Source: Granulosicoccaceae bacterium
GTDB taxonomy: Bacteria > Pseudomonadota > Gammaproteobacteria > DAOVJZ01
Direction: 5' to 3'
NCBI GenBank assembly: GCA_030632035.1
Contig: DAOVJZ010000107.1
Location: forward strand, 1-5,901
DNA length: 5,901 nucleotides
Shown: positions 1 to 5,052 of the stretch, one piece after another
How the letters are laid out: each line of letters begins with the position of its first letter
Numbering within the stretch: position 1 is the stretch's first letter
The notes under the pieces: generated by a model
The model's database searches: none
Seen by the model: the letters and a program-made list of their open reading frames with translations, nothing else
What the model was told of the DNA's origin: nothing
Position numbers and translations under genes: made by a program

Positions 1-24
1 TGAGTTTCCGGGCAGTTTATTCAT
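1..24 (-). CDS. Possible first codons of a divergent gene, cut by the left edge (lpoA by synteny only)
   Basis: Read on the minus strand, an ATG at 24-22 opens a frame of eight codons (MNKLPGNS) that is still open at the window edge. In gammaproteobacteria the gene divergent from rsmI is commonly lpoA (yraM), an outer-membrane lipoprotein that activates PBP1A, and the lysine-containing N-terminus would suit the start of a lipoprotein signal. No Shine-Dalgarno sequence precedes this ATG. Eight codons cannot identify a protein, so the assignment rests on synteny alone and the frame could be chance. Confidence 0.22.
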
Positions 25-115
25 CGAGATTATTATGCCAGACAGAGGTATGACTGGAAGATAAGATACCTTATTATCAATTTTGTTCAGAAGATTCTAA
101 CAGACGCACAAAATA
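25..115. other. Intergenic region upstream of rsmI
   Basis: This 91-bp AT-rich stretch separates rsmI from the putative divergent gene and should hold the rsmI promoter. I could not find a convincing -35/-10 pair on the plus strand. A short inverted repeat (ATAAG, 4-nt gap, CTTAT) lies at 61-74, but nothing else supports it as an operator. On the minus strand CATAAT (43-38 region) resembles a -10 box very close to the putative divergent ATG. Confidence 0.4.
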
Positions 116-970
116 ATGAATAATCAGGATTCAGGCACCCTATACGTAGTGGCCACCCCCATCGGAAATCTGGGGGATATGAGCCAGCGTGCGATTGAGG
201 TACTCAAACAGGTGGATGTGATCGCCGCCGAGGACACCCGCCACAGTGGCCGACTTTTACAGCATTTTGTCATCTCAACATCGGCGATTGCTGTGCATGA
301 ACACAATGAAACCAAGGTCTCGGCCGATCTGGTCAAACGGCTGGAACAAGGGGAATCCATTGCCCTGATCAGTGATGCCGGTACGCCATTGGTCAGTGAT
401 CCGGGTTATCACCTTATCCGCATGGCCGGTGATGCAGGTATCACAGTCACACCCATCCCCGGTGCCTGTGCCGCGATTACTGCTTTATCAGCCTCCGGTA
501 TGCCCAGCGATCATTTTAGTTTTGAAGGCTTCCTGCCATCAAAATCTGCCGCCAGAAAAGCGATACTGGAAAAACGGGTCAATGAAACCGGCACCCTGAT
601 CTTTTACGAATCACCGCATCGTATTCTGGATACATTAAAAGATATGACAGATATCTTTGGTGCTGAAAGAGAATCCGTCATGGCACGCGAATTGACCAAG
701 AAATTTGAAACCATCAAACGTGCACCGTTGGCAGAATTATTGTCTTTTGTAAAAGCGGATAACGATCAACAAAAAGGTGAATTTGTTATTTTGATTCACG
801 GTGCAGAAAAAGAACCAGACACCAGTGCCGATACACAGGAACTACAACGTGTCCTGAAAATTCTTCTGAATAGAGTATCACTTAAAGAAGCGGTGGCGAT
901 TGCAGTGGAAATAACCAGCCTGAAAAAAAATCAGGTCTATGAACAGGCTGTAATGTTAAAAAATAAATAG
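116..970 (+). CDS. rsmI: 16S rRNA (cytidine1402-2'-O)-methyltransferase RsmI
   Basis: RsmI uses S-adenosylmethionine to methylate the 2'-OH of C1402 in the 16S rRNA decoding centre; RsmH, encoded downstream, adds the N4 methyl to the same base. The 284-residue product matches the usual length (about 286 in E. coli). Family motifs appear in order: TPIGNLGDMSQRA (14-26), AAEDTRHSG (37-45), ISDAGTPLVSDPGYHLI (85-101), PIPGACAAITALSASGMPSD (113-132), FEGFLP (136-141), FYESPHRI (163-170), RELTKKFET (191-199) and KGEFVILI (220-227). This is the tetrapyrrole-methylase fold with the glycine-rich SAM-binding loops. The ATG at 116 puts the first motif at the expected distance; the ribosome binding site in front is weak. 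No clear terminator follows before the rnpB promoter. Formerly called YraL. Confidence 0.97.
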   Translation: MNNQDSGTLYVVATPIGNLGDMSQRAIEVLKQVDVIAAEDTRHSGRLLQHFVISTSAIAVHEHNETKVSADLVKRLEQGESIALISDAGTPLVSDPGYHLIRMAGDAGITVTPIPGACAAITALSASGMPSDHFSFEGFLPSKSAARKAILEKRVNETGTLIFYESPHRILDTLKDMTDIFGAERESVMARELTKKFETIKRAPLAELLSFVKADNDQQKGEFVILIHGAEKEPDTSADTQELQRVLKILLNRVSLKEAVAIAVEITSLKKNQVYEQAVMLKNK

Positions 971-1020
971 AACGGCAATCTTGGCGTCTTGGCAGTTCAA
1001 GCTTAAATACAGGCTTTTCA
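971..1020. other. rsmI-rnpB spacer
   Basis: This 50-bp stretch runs from the rsmI stop to the rnpB -35 box. It has no strong GC-rich hairpin followed by a T-run, so I cannot assign an rsmI terminator; read-through into rnpB is possible. The weak pairing AAGC...GCTT near 1009-1017 is too short to call. Confidence 0.4.
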
Positions 1021-1049
1021 TTGACACCCACCCCCATTTTCTCCATTAT
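1021..1049 (+). promoter_or_regulatory. rnpB promoter, near-consensus sigma70 type
   Basis: The -35 box TTGACA (1021-1026) matches consensus 6/6 and is followed by a 17-bp spacer and the -10 box CATTAT (1044-1049), 5/6 to TATAAT. The first base of the RNase P RNA P1 helix, G1057, lies 8 nt after the -10 box, exactly where initiation is expected. The RNA would therefore start at or within a base or two of its mature 5' end and need little 5' trimming. Such a strong promoter fits an abundant, constitutively made RNA. Confidence 0.85.
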
Positions 1050-1056
1050 CACCCCC

Positions 1057-1385
1057 GAAGTCGGCCAGACAATCGCCCCGCAAGGGGAGGAAAGTCCGGG
1101 CTCCATAGGGCAAGGCGCCAGGTAACACCTGGGGGGCGTGAGCCTACGGAAAGTGCCACAGAAAATATACCGCCTCTTCGGAGGTAAGGGTGAAATGGTG
1201 CGGTAAGAGCGCACCGCGCTGGTGGCAACATCAGTGGCAGGGTAAACCCCGCCTGGAGCAAGACCAAATAGGGGAACACATGGTGCGGCCCGCATTGTTC
1301 CCGGGTAGGTTGCTTGAGGTGCATGGTGACGTGCATCCCAGATGAATGATTGTTCACGACAGAACCCGGCTTATCGGCCGACTTC
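1057..1385 (+). ncRNA. rnpB: RNase P RNA, bacterial type A (M1 RNA)
   Basis: This is the catalytic RNA of RNase P, which with the RnpA protein removes 5' leaders from pre-tRNAs. The ends form a perfect 10-bp P1 helix (1057-1066 with 1376-1385), which sets the boundaries. Conserved core elements are present: GAGGAAAGTCCGGGCTCC (1087-1104) and ACAGAACCCGGCTTAT (1359-1374), which together form P4 and its flanks, GGGTAAACCCCGCC around 1240-1253, AGACCAAATAGGGG (1261-1274) and CCGGGTAGG...GCTTGAG (1301-1318), the region that contacts the tRNA 3' CCA. P18 is an 8-bp stem (1318-1325/1330-1337) capped by a GUGA tetraloop. At about 329 nt it is shorter than E. coli M1 RNA (377 nt), because P3 is only CCCC-GCAA-GGGG (1076-1087) and P12 is capped early by UUCG (1173-1184). 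Open frames across this region on either strand are shadows. Confidence 0.97.
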
Positions 1386-1394
1386 AATTTTTTT
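1386..1394 (+). terminator. T-tract directly after RNase P RNA helix P1
   Basis: AA and seven T residues (1388-1394) immediately follow the 3' strand of P1. A T-run behind a 10-bp stem looks like an intrinsic terminator, but the other strand of P1 is about 310 nt upstream, so the usual rapidly forming hairpin is absent. It may instead be a pause or 3' processing region. This is an inference from the sequence only. Confidence 0.3.
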
Positions 1395-1429
1395 CTACTC
1401 AACTCTTAATAATTCACATTAAAGTCGTT

Positions 1430-1460
1430 CAACAAGGCCATGAAAAGGCACTTTTTGTTG
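1430..1460 (+). terminator. Candidate rho-independent terminator of rnpB
   Basis: AAGGCC (1434-1439), loop ATGAAAA, then GGC, a bulged A and CTT (1447-1453) form an imperfect 6-bp hairpin with a T-run at 1452-1456. CAACAA...TTGTTG (1430-1435/1455-1460) can extend or compete with the base of the stem. It lies about 45 nt downstream of the RNase P RNA 3' end and upstream of the mraZ promoter, so it would insulate the two units and leave a 3' trailer for processing. The stem is modest and bulged, hence the limited confidence. Confidence 0.42.
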
Positions 1461-1548
1461 TACTTTTAGCTCCCCCTATTTTTGCCCCCAAACGCGCGTA
1501 AGTCACTGTCATATAAGAACTTATTTAACAATTTTATGGGCAATTTTC
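1461..1548. other. Spacer upstream of the mra promoter
   Basis: This 88-bp AT-rich stretch contains short pyrimidine runs (CCCCCT, GCCCCC) around 1472-1489 and a 12-bp inverted repeat, ATAAG-AA-CTTAT, at 1513-1524, about 25 bp before the mraZ -35 box. The inverted repeat could be an operator by position, but it is AT-rich and short and I cannot link it to a known regulator. No coding potential is visible. Confidence 0.35.
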
Positions 1549-1578
1549 TTGACATATTTGGGAAAAAACACCTATAGT
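1549..1578 (+). promoter_or_regulatory. mra operon promoter (Pmra)
   Basis: The -35 box TTGACA (1549-1554) is a perfect match and TATAGT (1573-1578) matches the -10 consensus 5/6, with an 18-bp spacer (17 bp if CTATAG is taken as the -10). Initiation is predicted near 1584-1587, about 40 nt before the mraZ start and at the edge of the MraZ boxes. In E. coli Pmra drives mraZ and the downstream division and wall genes; the unbroken downstream operon suggests the same here. Confidence 0.85.
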
Positions 1579-1587
1579 GTCAGGAAG

Positions 1588-1622
1588 TGGGTAAATGTGG
1601 GCAAAAGTGGATCAAAGGGGTG
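1588..1622 (+). promoter_or_regulatory. MraZ-box operator: TGGGN repeats at 10-bp intervals
   Basis: TGGGT (1588-1592), TGGGC (1598-1602) and TGGAT (1608-1612) are direct repeats with a strict 10-bp period, each followed by an A-rich 5-nt spacer (AAATG, AAAAG, CAAAG). A degenerate fourth unit, GGGTG (1618-1622), is in phase. MraZ is known to bind TGGGN direct repeats separated by 5 nt in the mraZ promoter region and to repress its own operon. The array sits just downstream of the predicted transcription start, so bound MraZ would block initiation or promoter escape. Confidence 0.85.
1614..1620 (+). promoter_or_regulatory. mraZ ribosome binding site that fixes the TTG start
   Basis: AAAGGGG lies 6 nt before TTG at 1627. 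It supports that codon as the mraZ start over the upstream in-frame TTG at 1549, which is itself part of the -35 box and could not be on the mRNA. The site overlaps the degenerate fourth MraZ box. Confidence 0.7.
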
Positions 1623-1626
1623 CAAA

Positions 1627-2082
1627 TTGTTCCGAGGTGTTAATACGGTCAATCTGGATGCGAAGGGCCGCCTGGCGGTGCCGACCCGTTATCGGGAGCG
1701 CATCAATGAACGCTGTGATGGCAATCTGGTCATTACAGTGGATCGCGATCATTGCCTCCTTTTATATCCGTTACCCGATTGGGAAGATATCGAGCGCAAG
1801 CTGGTGCGTTTACCCAGCCTGAACAAACAGGCGCGTAAGTTACAACGCCTGTTAATCGGACATGCCACAGATATTGAAATAGATGGTCATGGTCGTTTGC
1901 TGGTTCCGCCACCATTACGAGAGTTTGCCAGTCTGGATAAACGTGTCGTGATGATTGGTCAGGGCAACAAGTTCGAAATATGGAATGAACAAGAGTGGTC
2001 TGAAAAACGTGATAGCTGGTTAGCGGGCGATGAGGATGACAAGTTGCCATTACCTGCCGACCTTGAGTCATTATCACTGTAG
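1627..2082 (+). CDS. mraZ: Transcriptional regulator MraZ
   Basis: MraZ is a nucleoid-associated DNA-binding protein of the AbrB fold that represses the mra/dcw operon through TGGGN repeats, which are present just upstream. From TTG the product has 151 residues (152 in E. coli) and begins LFRGVNTVNLD (initiator read as Met), aligned with E. coli MFRGATLVNLD. The two SpoVT/AbrB-like repeats each carry the family DxxxR signature: D11-R15 in DAKGRLAVPTRYRE and D86-R90 in DGHGRLLVPPPLRE. CLLLYPLPDWE (43-53), RLLIGHA (74-80) and GQGNKFEIWNEQEW (111-124) are further conserved blocks. The frame stays open upstream to 1549, but those 26 extra codons cover the promoter and operator and are not translated. 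The stop TAG shares its G with the GTG start of rsmH. Confidence 0.95.
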   Translation: MFRGVNTVNLDAKGRLAVPTRYRERINERCDGNLVITVDRDHCLLLYPLPDWEDIERKLVRLPSLNKQARKLQRLLIGHATDIEIDGHGRLLVPPPLREFASLDKRVVMIGQGNKFEIWNEQEWSEKRDSWLAGDEDDKLPLPADLESLSL

Positions 2083-3017
2083 TGGATTCATCACAGCACC
2101 ATAGGCCAGTTTTACTGGAGGAGGTGATCGAGATGTTGAATGTACGGCCAGACGGTATTTACATTGACGGCACCTTTGGTCGCGGTGGTCATGCCGCTGC
2201 CATTATGGAACGTCTTGGTGAACAGGGTCGTTTATTTTCGACAGATAAAGATCCACGTGCGCTTGAGACTGCAAAAGACACATATGAACACGACCAACGC
2301 TTTGAGATTGAGCAAGGTTCATTTGCAATGCTGGAAAATTTGTCACAAAGACACCATATAAAAGGCAAGGTCGACGGTATCCTGCTCGACCTTGGTGTTT
2401 CATCTCCGCAACTGGATGATCCCGAACGGGGTTTTAGTTTTCGTAAAGAGGGCCCTCTGGATATGCGTATGGATCCTGATAGTGGAACCAGTGCGGCTGA
2501 ATGGATCACAAAAGTTTCCGAACAGGAACTAACACAAGTTCTGCGAGATTATGGCGAAGAGCGTTACGCCAAACGTATTGCCCGTGCAATTATAAAGGCG
2601 CGTGATAATGCACCCATAGAAACAACAGCGCAATTGGCTTCTATTGTGAAAGAAGCCAACCCGGCCTGGGAAAAAAATAAGGACCCCGCAACGCGCAGTT
2701 TTCAGGGCATACGGATTTTTATTAATCGTGAGCTGGATGATCTGGCTGATTTTCTGGAACAGTCTCTGGATGTACTGGCACCTGGTGGTCGTCTGGTCAT
2801 TATCAGTTTCCACTCATTGGAAGACAGAATGGTAAAACGCTTTATGCGTAAGCAGGCAAAGGGTGATGAGTTCCCACCTGATTTACCAGTGACACAGGAA
2901 CAGCTTAACCCACGGTTGCGGGAAATTGGTAAAGCAATCAAACCGGGCAAAGCTGAAATTGAAGAAAATCCACGTGCACGCAGTGCCGTTTTGCGCGTGG
3001 CGGAAAAATTACATTAA
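2082..3017 (+). CDS. rsmH: 16S rRNA (cytosine1402-N4)-methyltransferase RsmH
   Basis: RsmH (MraW) transfers a methyl group from S-adenosylmethionine to N4 of C1402 of 16S rRNA, completing m4Cm together with RsmI. The product has 311 residues (313 in E. coli). Visible motifs are HRPVLLEEV (7-15), the SAM-binding loop DGTFGRGGH (29-37), DKDP (55-58), GILLDLGVSSPQLDDPERG (99-117), GPLDMRMDP (124-132), ATRSFQGIRIFINREL (203-218), SFHSLEDRMVKRF (242-254) and NPRARSAVLRVAEK (296-309). Translation starts at GTG, overlapping the mraZ stop by one base (TAGTG), with only a weak ribosome binding site, so it probably depends on coupling to mraZ. The stretch 2119-2129 inside the gene is a perfect 11-nt match to the complement of the 16S 3' end, 3 nt before an in-frame ATG (M18). 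Confidence 0.97.
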   Translation: MDSSQHHRPVLLEEVIEMLNVRPDGIYIDGTFGRGGHAAAIMERLGEQGRLFSTDKDPRALETAKDTYEHDQRFEIEQGSFAMLENLSQRHHIKGKVDGILLDLGVSSPQLDDPERGFSFRKEGPLDMRMDPDSGTSAAEWITKVSEQELTQVLRDYGEERYAKRIARAIIKARDNAPIETTAQLASIVKEANPAWEKNKDPATRSFQGIRIFINRELDDLADFLEQSLDVLAPGGRLVIISFHSLEDRMVKRFMRKQAKGDEFPPDLPVTQEQLNPRLREIGKAIKPGKAEIEENPRARSAVLRVAEKLH

Positions 3018-3304
3018 TGTCTCTGCAAAGAGTCATTTTTGTGTTGTTAATAATGTCGGTGCTGGGTTCAGCATTTGGCATGGTGTATGCCAAACACCAG
3101 AACCGGAAATTATTTGTGCAATTACAAGTATTACAGTCAGAGCGAGATGACATGAATACGGAGTGGGGAAAACTGCAACTGGAACAGGCAACATGGGGTA
3201 CGCATGGACGCATTGAACGCTTTGCGCGTGAAAAGTTGCGTATGGATGTACCGTCTGCCGGTGAAGTCACCATGGTCATTGGTAAAAGAAGCGGGAGCAG
3301 GTAA
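3017..3304 (+). CDS. ftsL: Cell division protein FtsL
   Basis: FtsL is a bitopic inner-membrane protein that with FtsB and FtsQ forms the divisome subcomplex activating FtsW-FtsI septal synthesis. The 95-residue product has only about four residues before a single membrane segment (about 5-25, RVIFVLLIMSVLGSAFGMVY). A periplasmic coiled coil follows (about 28-60, QNRKLFVQLQVLQSERDDMN...), then the family-typical block LEQATWGTHGRIERFAREKL (55-74). E. coli FtsL is longer (121 residues), mainly at the cytoplasmic N-terminus; the Pseudomonas protein is about this size. The ATG overlaps the rsmH stop (TAATG), and the TAA is in turn overlapped by ftsI. The ribosome binding site is poor, with GGCGGA about 12 nt away, so coupling is likely. 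Identification rests on position, topology and the C-terminal block. Confidence 0.94.
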   Translation: MSLQRVIFVLLIMSVLGSAFGMVYAKHQNRKLFVQLQVLQSERDDMNTEWGKLQLEQATWGTHGRIERFAREKLRMDVPSAGEVTMVIGKRSGSR

Positions 3305-5052
3305 TGCAATTGTCCTTTAGCTGGGATAGGTCACAAAAAAAACAGAAGATATTCGTCATGCGGCGTTATCTGGTTCTGGGTGTATTGCTCGGCAGTATGC
3401 TGGTGCTTGGTCTGCGTGGTGCCCAATTGCATTTATTTGAAAATGACTTCCTGCGTAGCGAGGGCGATCAGCGTCATTTGCGTACGATTTCTATTGTAGC
3501 CAATCGCGGTGTGATCACTGATCGTCATGGTGAACCCGTTGCAATCAGTACACCGGTTGATTCGGTGTGGGCAAATCCAGGTGAGTTACTGGCCGCGCGT
3601 GATCAATGGGGAAAACTGGCGCGTACATTGGGTGTTGAACACGAACAATTGCAACAACGTTTAATGAAACGCAGTCAACGTGGGTTTGTTTATCTTAAGC
3701 GCCACGTTAATCCTGAGATTGCAAAGAAGGTAATGGCACTGGAATTACCGGGTATTGCATTGCAACGTGAATATCGTCGTTATTATCCAGCCGGTGAAGT
3801 TATGGGGCATGTTATCGGTTTTACTGATATTGATGACAATGGGCAGGAAGGACTGGAACTGGCCTTCAATAAAATATTGAAGGGTACAGATGGCAGTAAA
3901 CGCATTATGAAAGACAATCTGGGGCGTGCTGTTGCAACAGTAGAAAATATTGCTACACCGCATTCTGGAAAGCCATTAACACTCAGTATTGATCAGCAAT
4001 TGCAGTATATTACTTATCGTGAGTTAAAGGCCGCTGTTAAAAAATACAAGGCACGAGCTGGTACTGCCGTGATCATGGACGTAAATACAGGTGAAGTGTT
4101 GGCCATGGTTAATCAGCCTGCCTTTAATCCAAATGATCGTTCTCGTTTACGCAGTAGCCGTTATCGTAATCGCTCGGTGACGGATGTATTTGAACCTGGT
4201 TCAACAATTAAACCATTTACCATTATCGCAGCACTTGAGAGTGGTCGTTATCATGCAGGCTCCCGTATCAATACATCGCCTGGTGTAATCAAGGTCGGAC
4301 GTAAACTGATTCGTGATACCCGTGATCACGGCATCATTGATGTGGGTACAGTGTTACAAAAATCCAGTAATGTCGGTGCGACTAAAATGGCGCTTTCGAT
4401 TAAGCCGAAACATTTATGGCAAACATTTTCTGATGTGGGTTTTGGTAAGCAAACCAACAGTGTGTTTCCTGGTGAGTCCAGTGGAATGTTAAATGATTAT
4501 CAAAACTGGCATGAGATTGAACATGCCACACATGCATTTGGTTATGGTTTGTCAGTTACCAACCTGCAACTTGCACGTGCCTATGCGGCATTGGCCAATG
4601 GCGGCAGGTTGTTACCTGTTTCTATGCAACGTCTGGATGAAATACCAGAGGGTTTCCGCATCATGCGTGAGGACAAAGTTAAACAAGTCCTTCGCATGAT
4701 GGAGCGCGTTACCGGAGAGGGTGGTACTGGTAAATTGGCACGAGTTGCCGGTTATCGTGTCGCGGGCAAGACTGGTACAGTGCGCAAAGCCGGTCCTGGT
4801 GGATATCAGGAGGATAAATACCTTTCCCTGTTTGCCGGAGTTGTACCTGCCAGTCGTCCACGCCTGGCAATGACCATCATGATTGATGAACCTAAAGGCA
4901 AGGAATATTTTGGTGGCCATGTGGCGGCACCGGTGTTTGCCAATGTTATGCGTGATGCATTGCGTCTTATGGATATTGCACCAGATGACAAGAAGTTATT
5001 ACGCGCACAAATGTTGCCTGCCAGCGCAATGTCTCCCGAGGTGACGTTATGA
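3304..5052 (+). CDS. ftsI: Septal peptidoglycan D,D-transpeptidase FtsI (PBP3)
   Basis: FtsI is the class B penicillin-binding protein that cross-links septal peptidoglycan with the glycosyltransferase FtsW and is a beta-lactam target. The 582-residue product (588 in E. coli) has a basic cytoplasmic tail (1-19), one membrane anchor (about 20-41), the PBP-dimer/pedestal domain with RGVITDRHG (68-76) and RRYYPAGEVMGHVIGF (158-173), then the transpeptidase domain. All three active-site motifs are intact: S300-T-I-K303 (nucleophile S300), S354-S-N356 and K489-T-G-T492. EYFGGHVAAPVFANVM is the usual C-terminal signature. The ATG overlaps the ftsL stop (TAATG) and has GGGAG 6 nt upstream. A later ATG (M19) would remove the cytoplasmic tail and lacks comparable support. 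The stop TGA lies within ATGA, where murE begins. Confidence 0.98.
   Translation: MQLSFSWDRSQKKQKIFVMRRYLVLGVLLGSMLVLGLRGAQLHLFENDFLRSEGDQRHLRTISIVANRGVITDRHGEPVAISTPVDSVWANPGELLAARDQWGKLARTLGVEHEQLQQRLMKRSQRGFVYLKRHVNPEIAKKVMALELPGIALQREYRRYYPAGEVMGHVIGFTDIDDNGQEGLELAFNKILKGTDGSKRIMKDNLGRAVATVENIATPHSGKPLTLSIDQQLQYITYRELKAAVKKYKARAGTAVIMDVNTGEVLAMVNQPAFNPNDRSRLRSSRYRNRSVTDVFEPGSTIKPFTIIAALESGRYHAGSRINTSPGVIKVGRKLIRDTRDHGIIDVGTVLQKSSNVGATKMALSIKPKHLWQTFSDVGFGKQTNSVFPGESSGMLNDYQNWHEIEHATHAFGYGLSVTNLQLARAYAALANGGRLLPVSMQRLDEIPEGFRIMREDKVKQVLRMMERVTGEGGTGKLARVAGYRVAGKTGTVRKAGPGGYQEDKYLSLFAGVVPASRPRLAMTIMIDEPKGKEYFGGHVAAPVFANVMRDALRLMDIAPDDKKLLRAQMLPASAMSPEVTL
5038..5041 (+). promoter_or_regulatory. 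murE ribosome binding site inside ftsI
   Basis: GAGG lies 7 nt before ATG 5049 and 10 nt before the adjacent ATG 5052. The spacing favours 5049 as the start and gives a 4-nt ATGA overlap with the ftsI stop, though initiation at 5052 would change the protein by one residue only. Confidence 0.6.

Noticed and set aside
61..74. Inverted repeat ATAAG-ATAC-CTTAT, echoed by ATAAG-AA-CTTAT at 1513-1524
   Set aside because: The half-sites are identical, but the gaps differ (4 and 2 nt) and both lie in AT-rich spacers where 5-bp repeats are expected by chance.
882..1402. Open frames of 68-137 codons on both strands over the RNase P RNA
   Set aside because: They overlap a confidently identified structured RNA, have no recognisable protein features, and arise from its GC-rich helices.
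1559..1563. Extra TGGGA box between the -35 and -10 of Pmra
   Set aside because: It is 29 bp before the first box, one base out of the 10-bp phase, and isolated.
1568..1580. ACAC-CTATA-GTGT inverted repeat over the -10 box
   Set aside because: A 4-bp repeat is too short to distinguish from chance within a promoter.
1549..1626. 26-residue N-terminal extension of MraZ from TTG 1549
   Set aside because: This TTG is the first triplet of the -35 box, and the stretch contains the promoter and MraZ boxes; homology begins at the TTG at 1627.
3745..3963. Antisense open frames inside ftsI (also 4612-4920 and 4806-4991)
   Set aside because: They are shadows of the ftsI frame with no supporting start signals or recognisable domains.
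3358..5052. Alternative ftsI start at M19
   Set aside because: It would delete the basic cytoplasmic tail and lacks an SD as good as the GGGAG before 3304; the overlap pattern also supports 3304.
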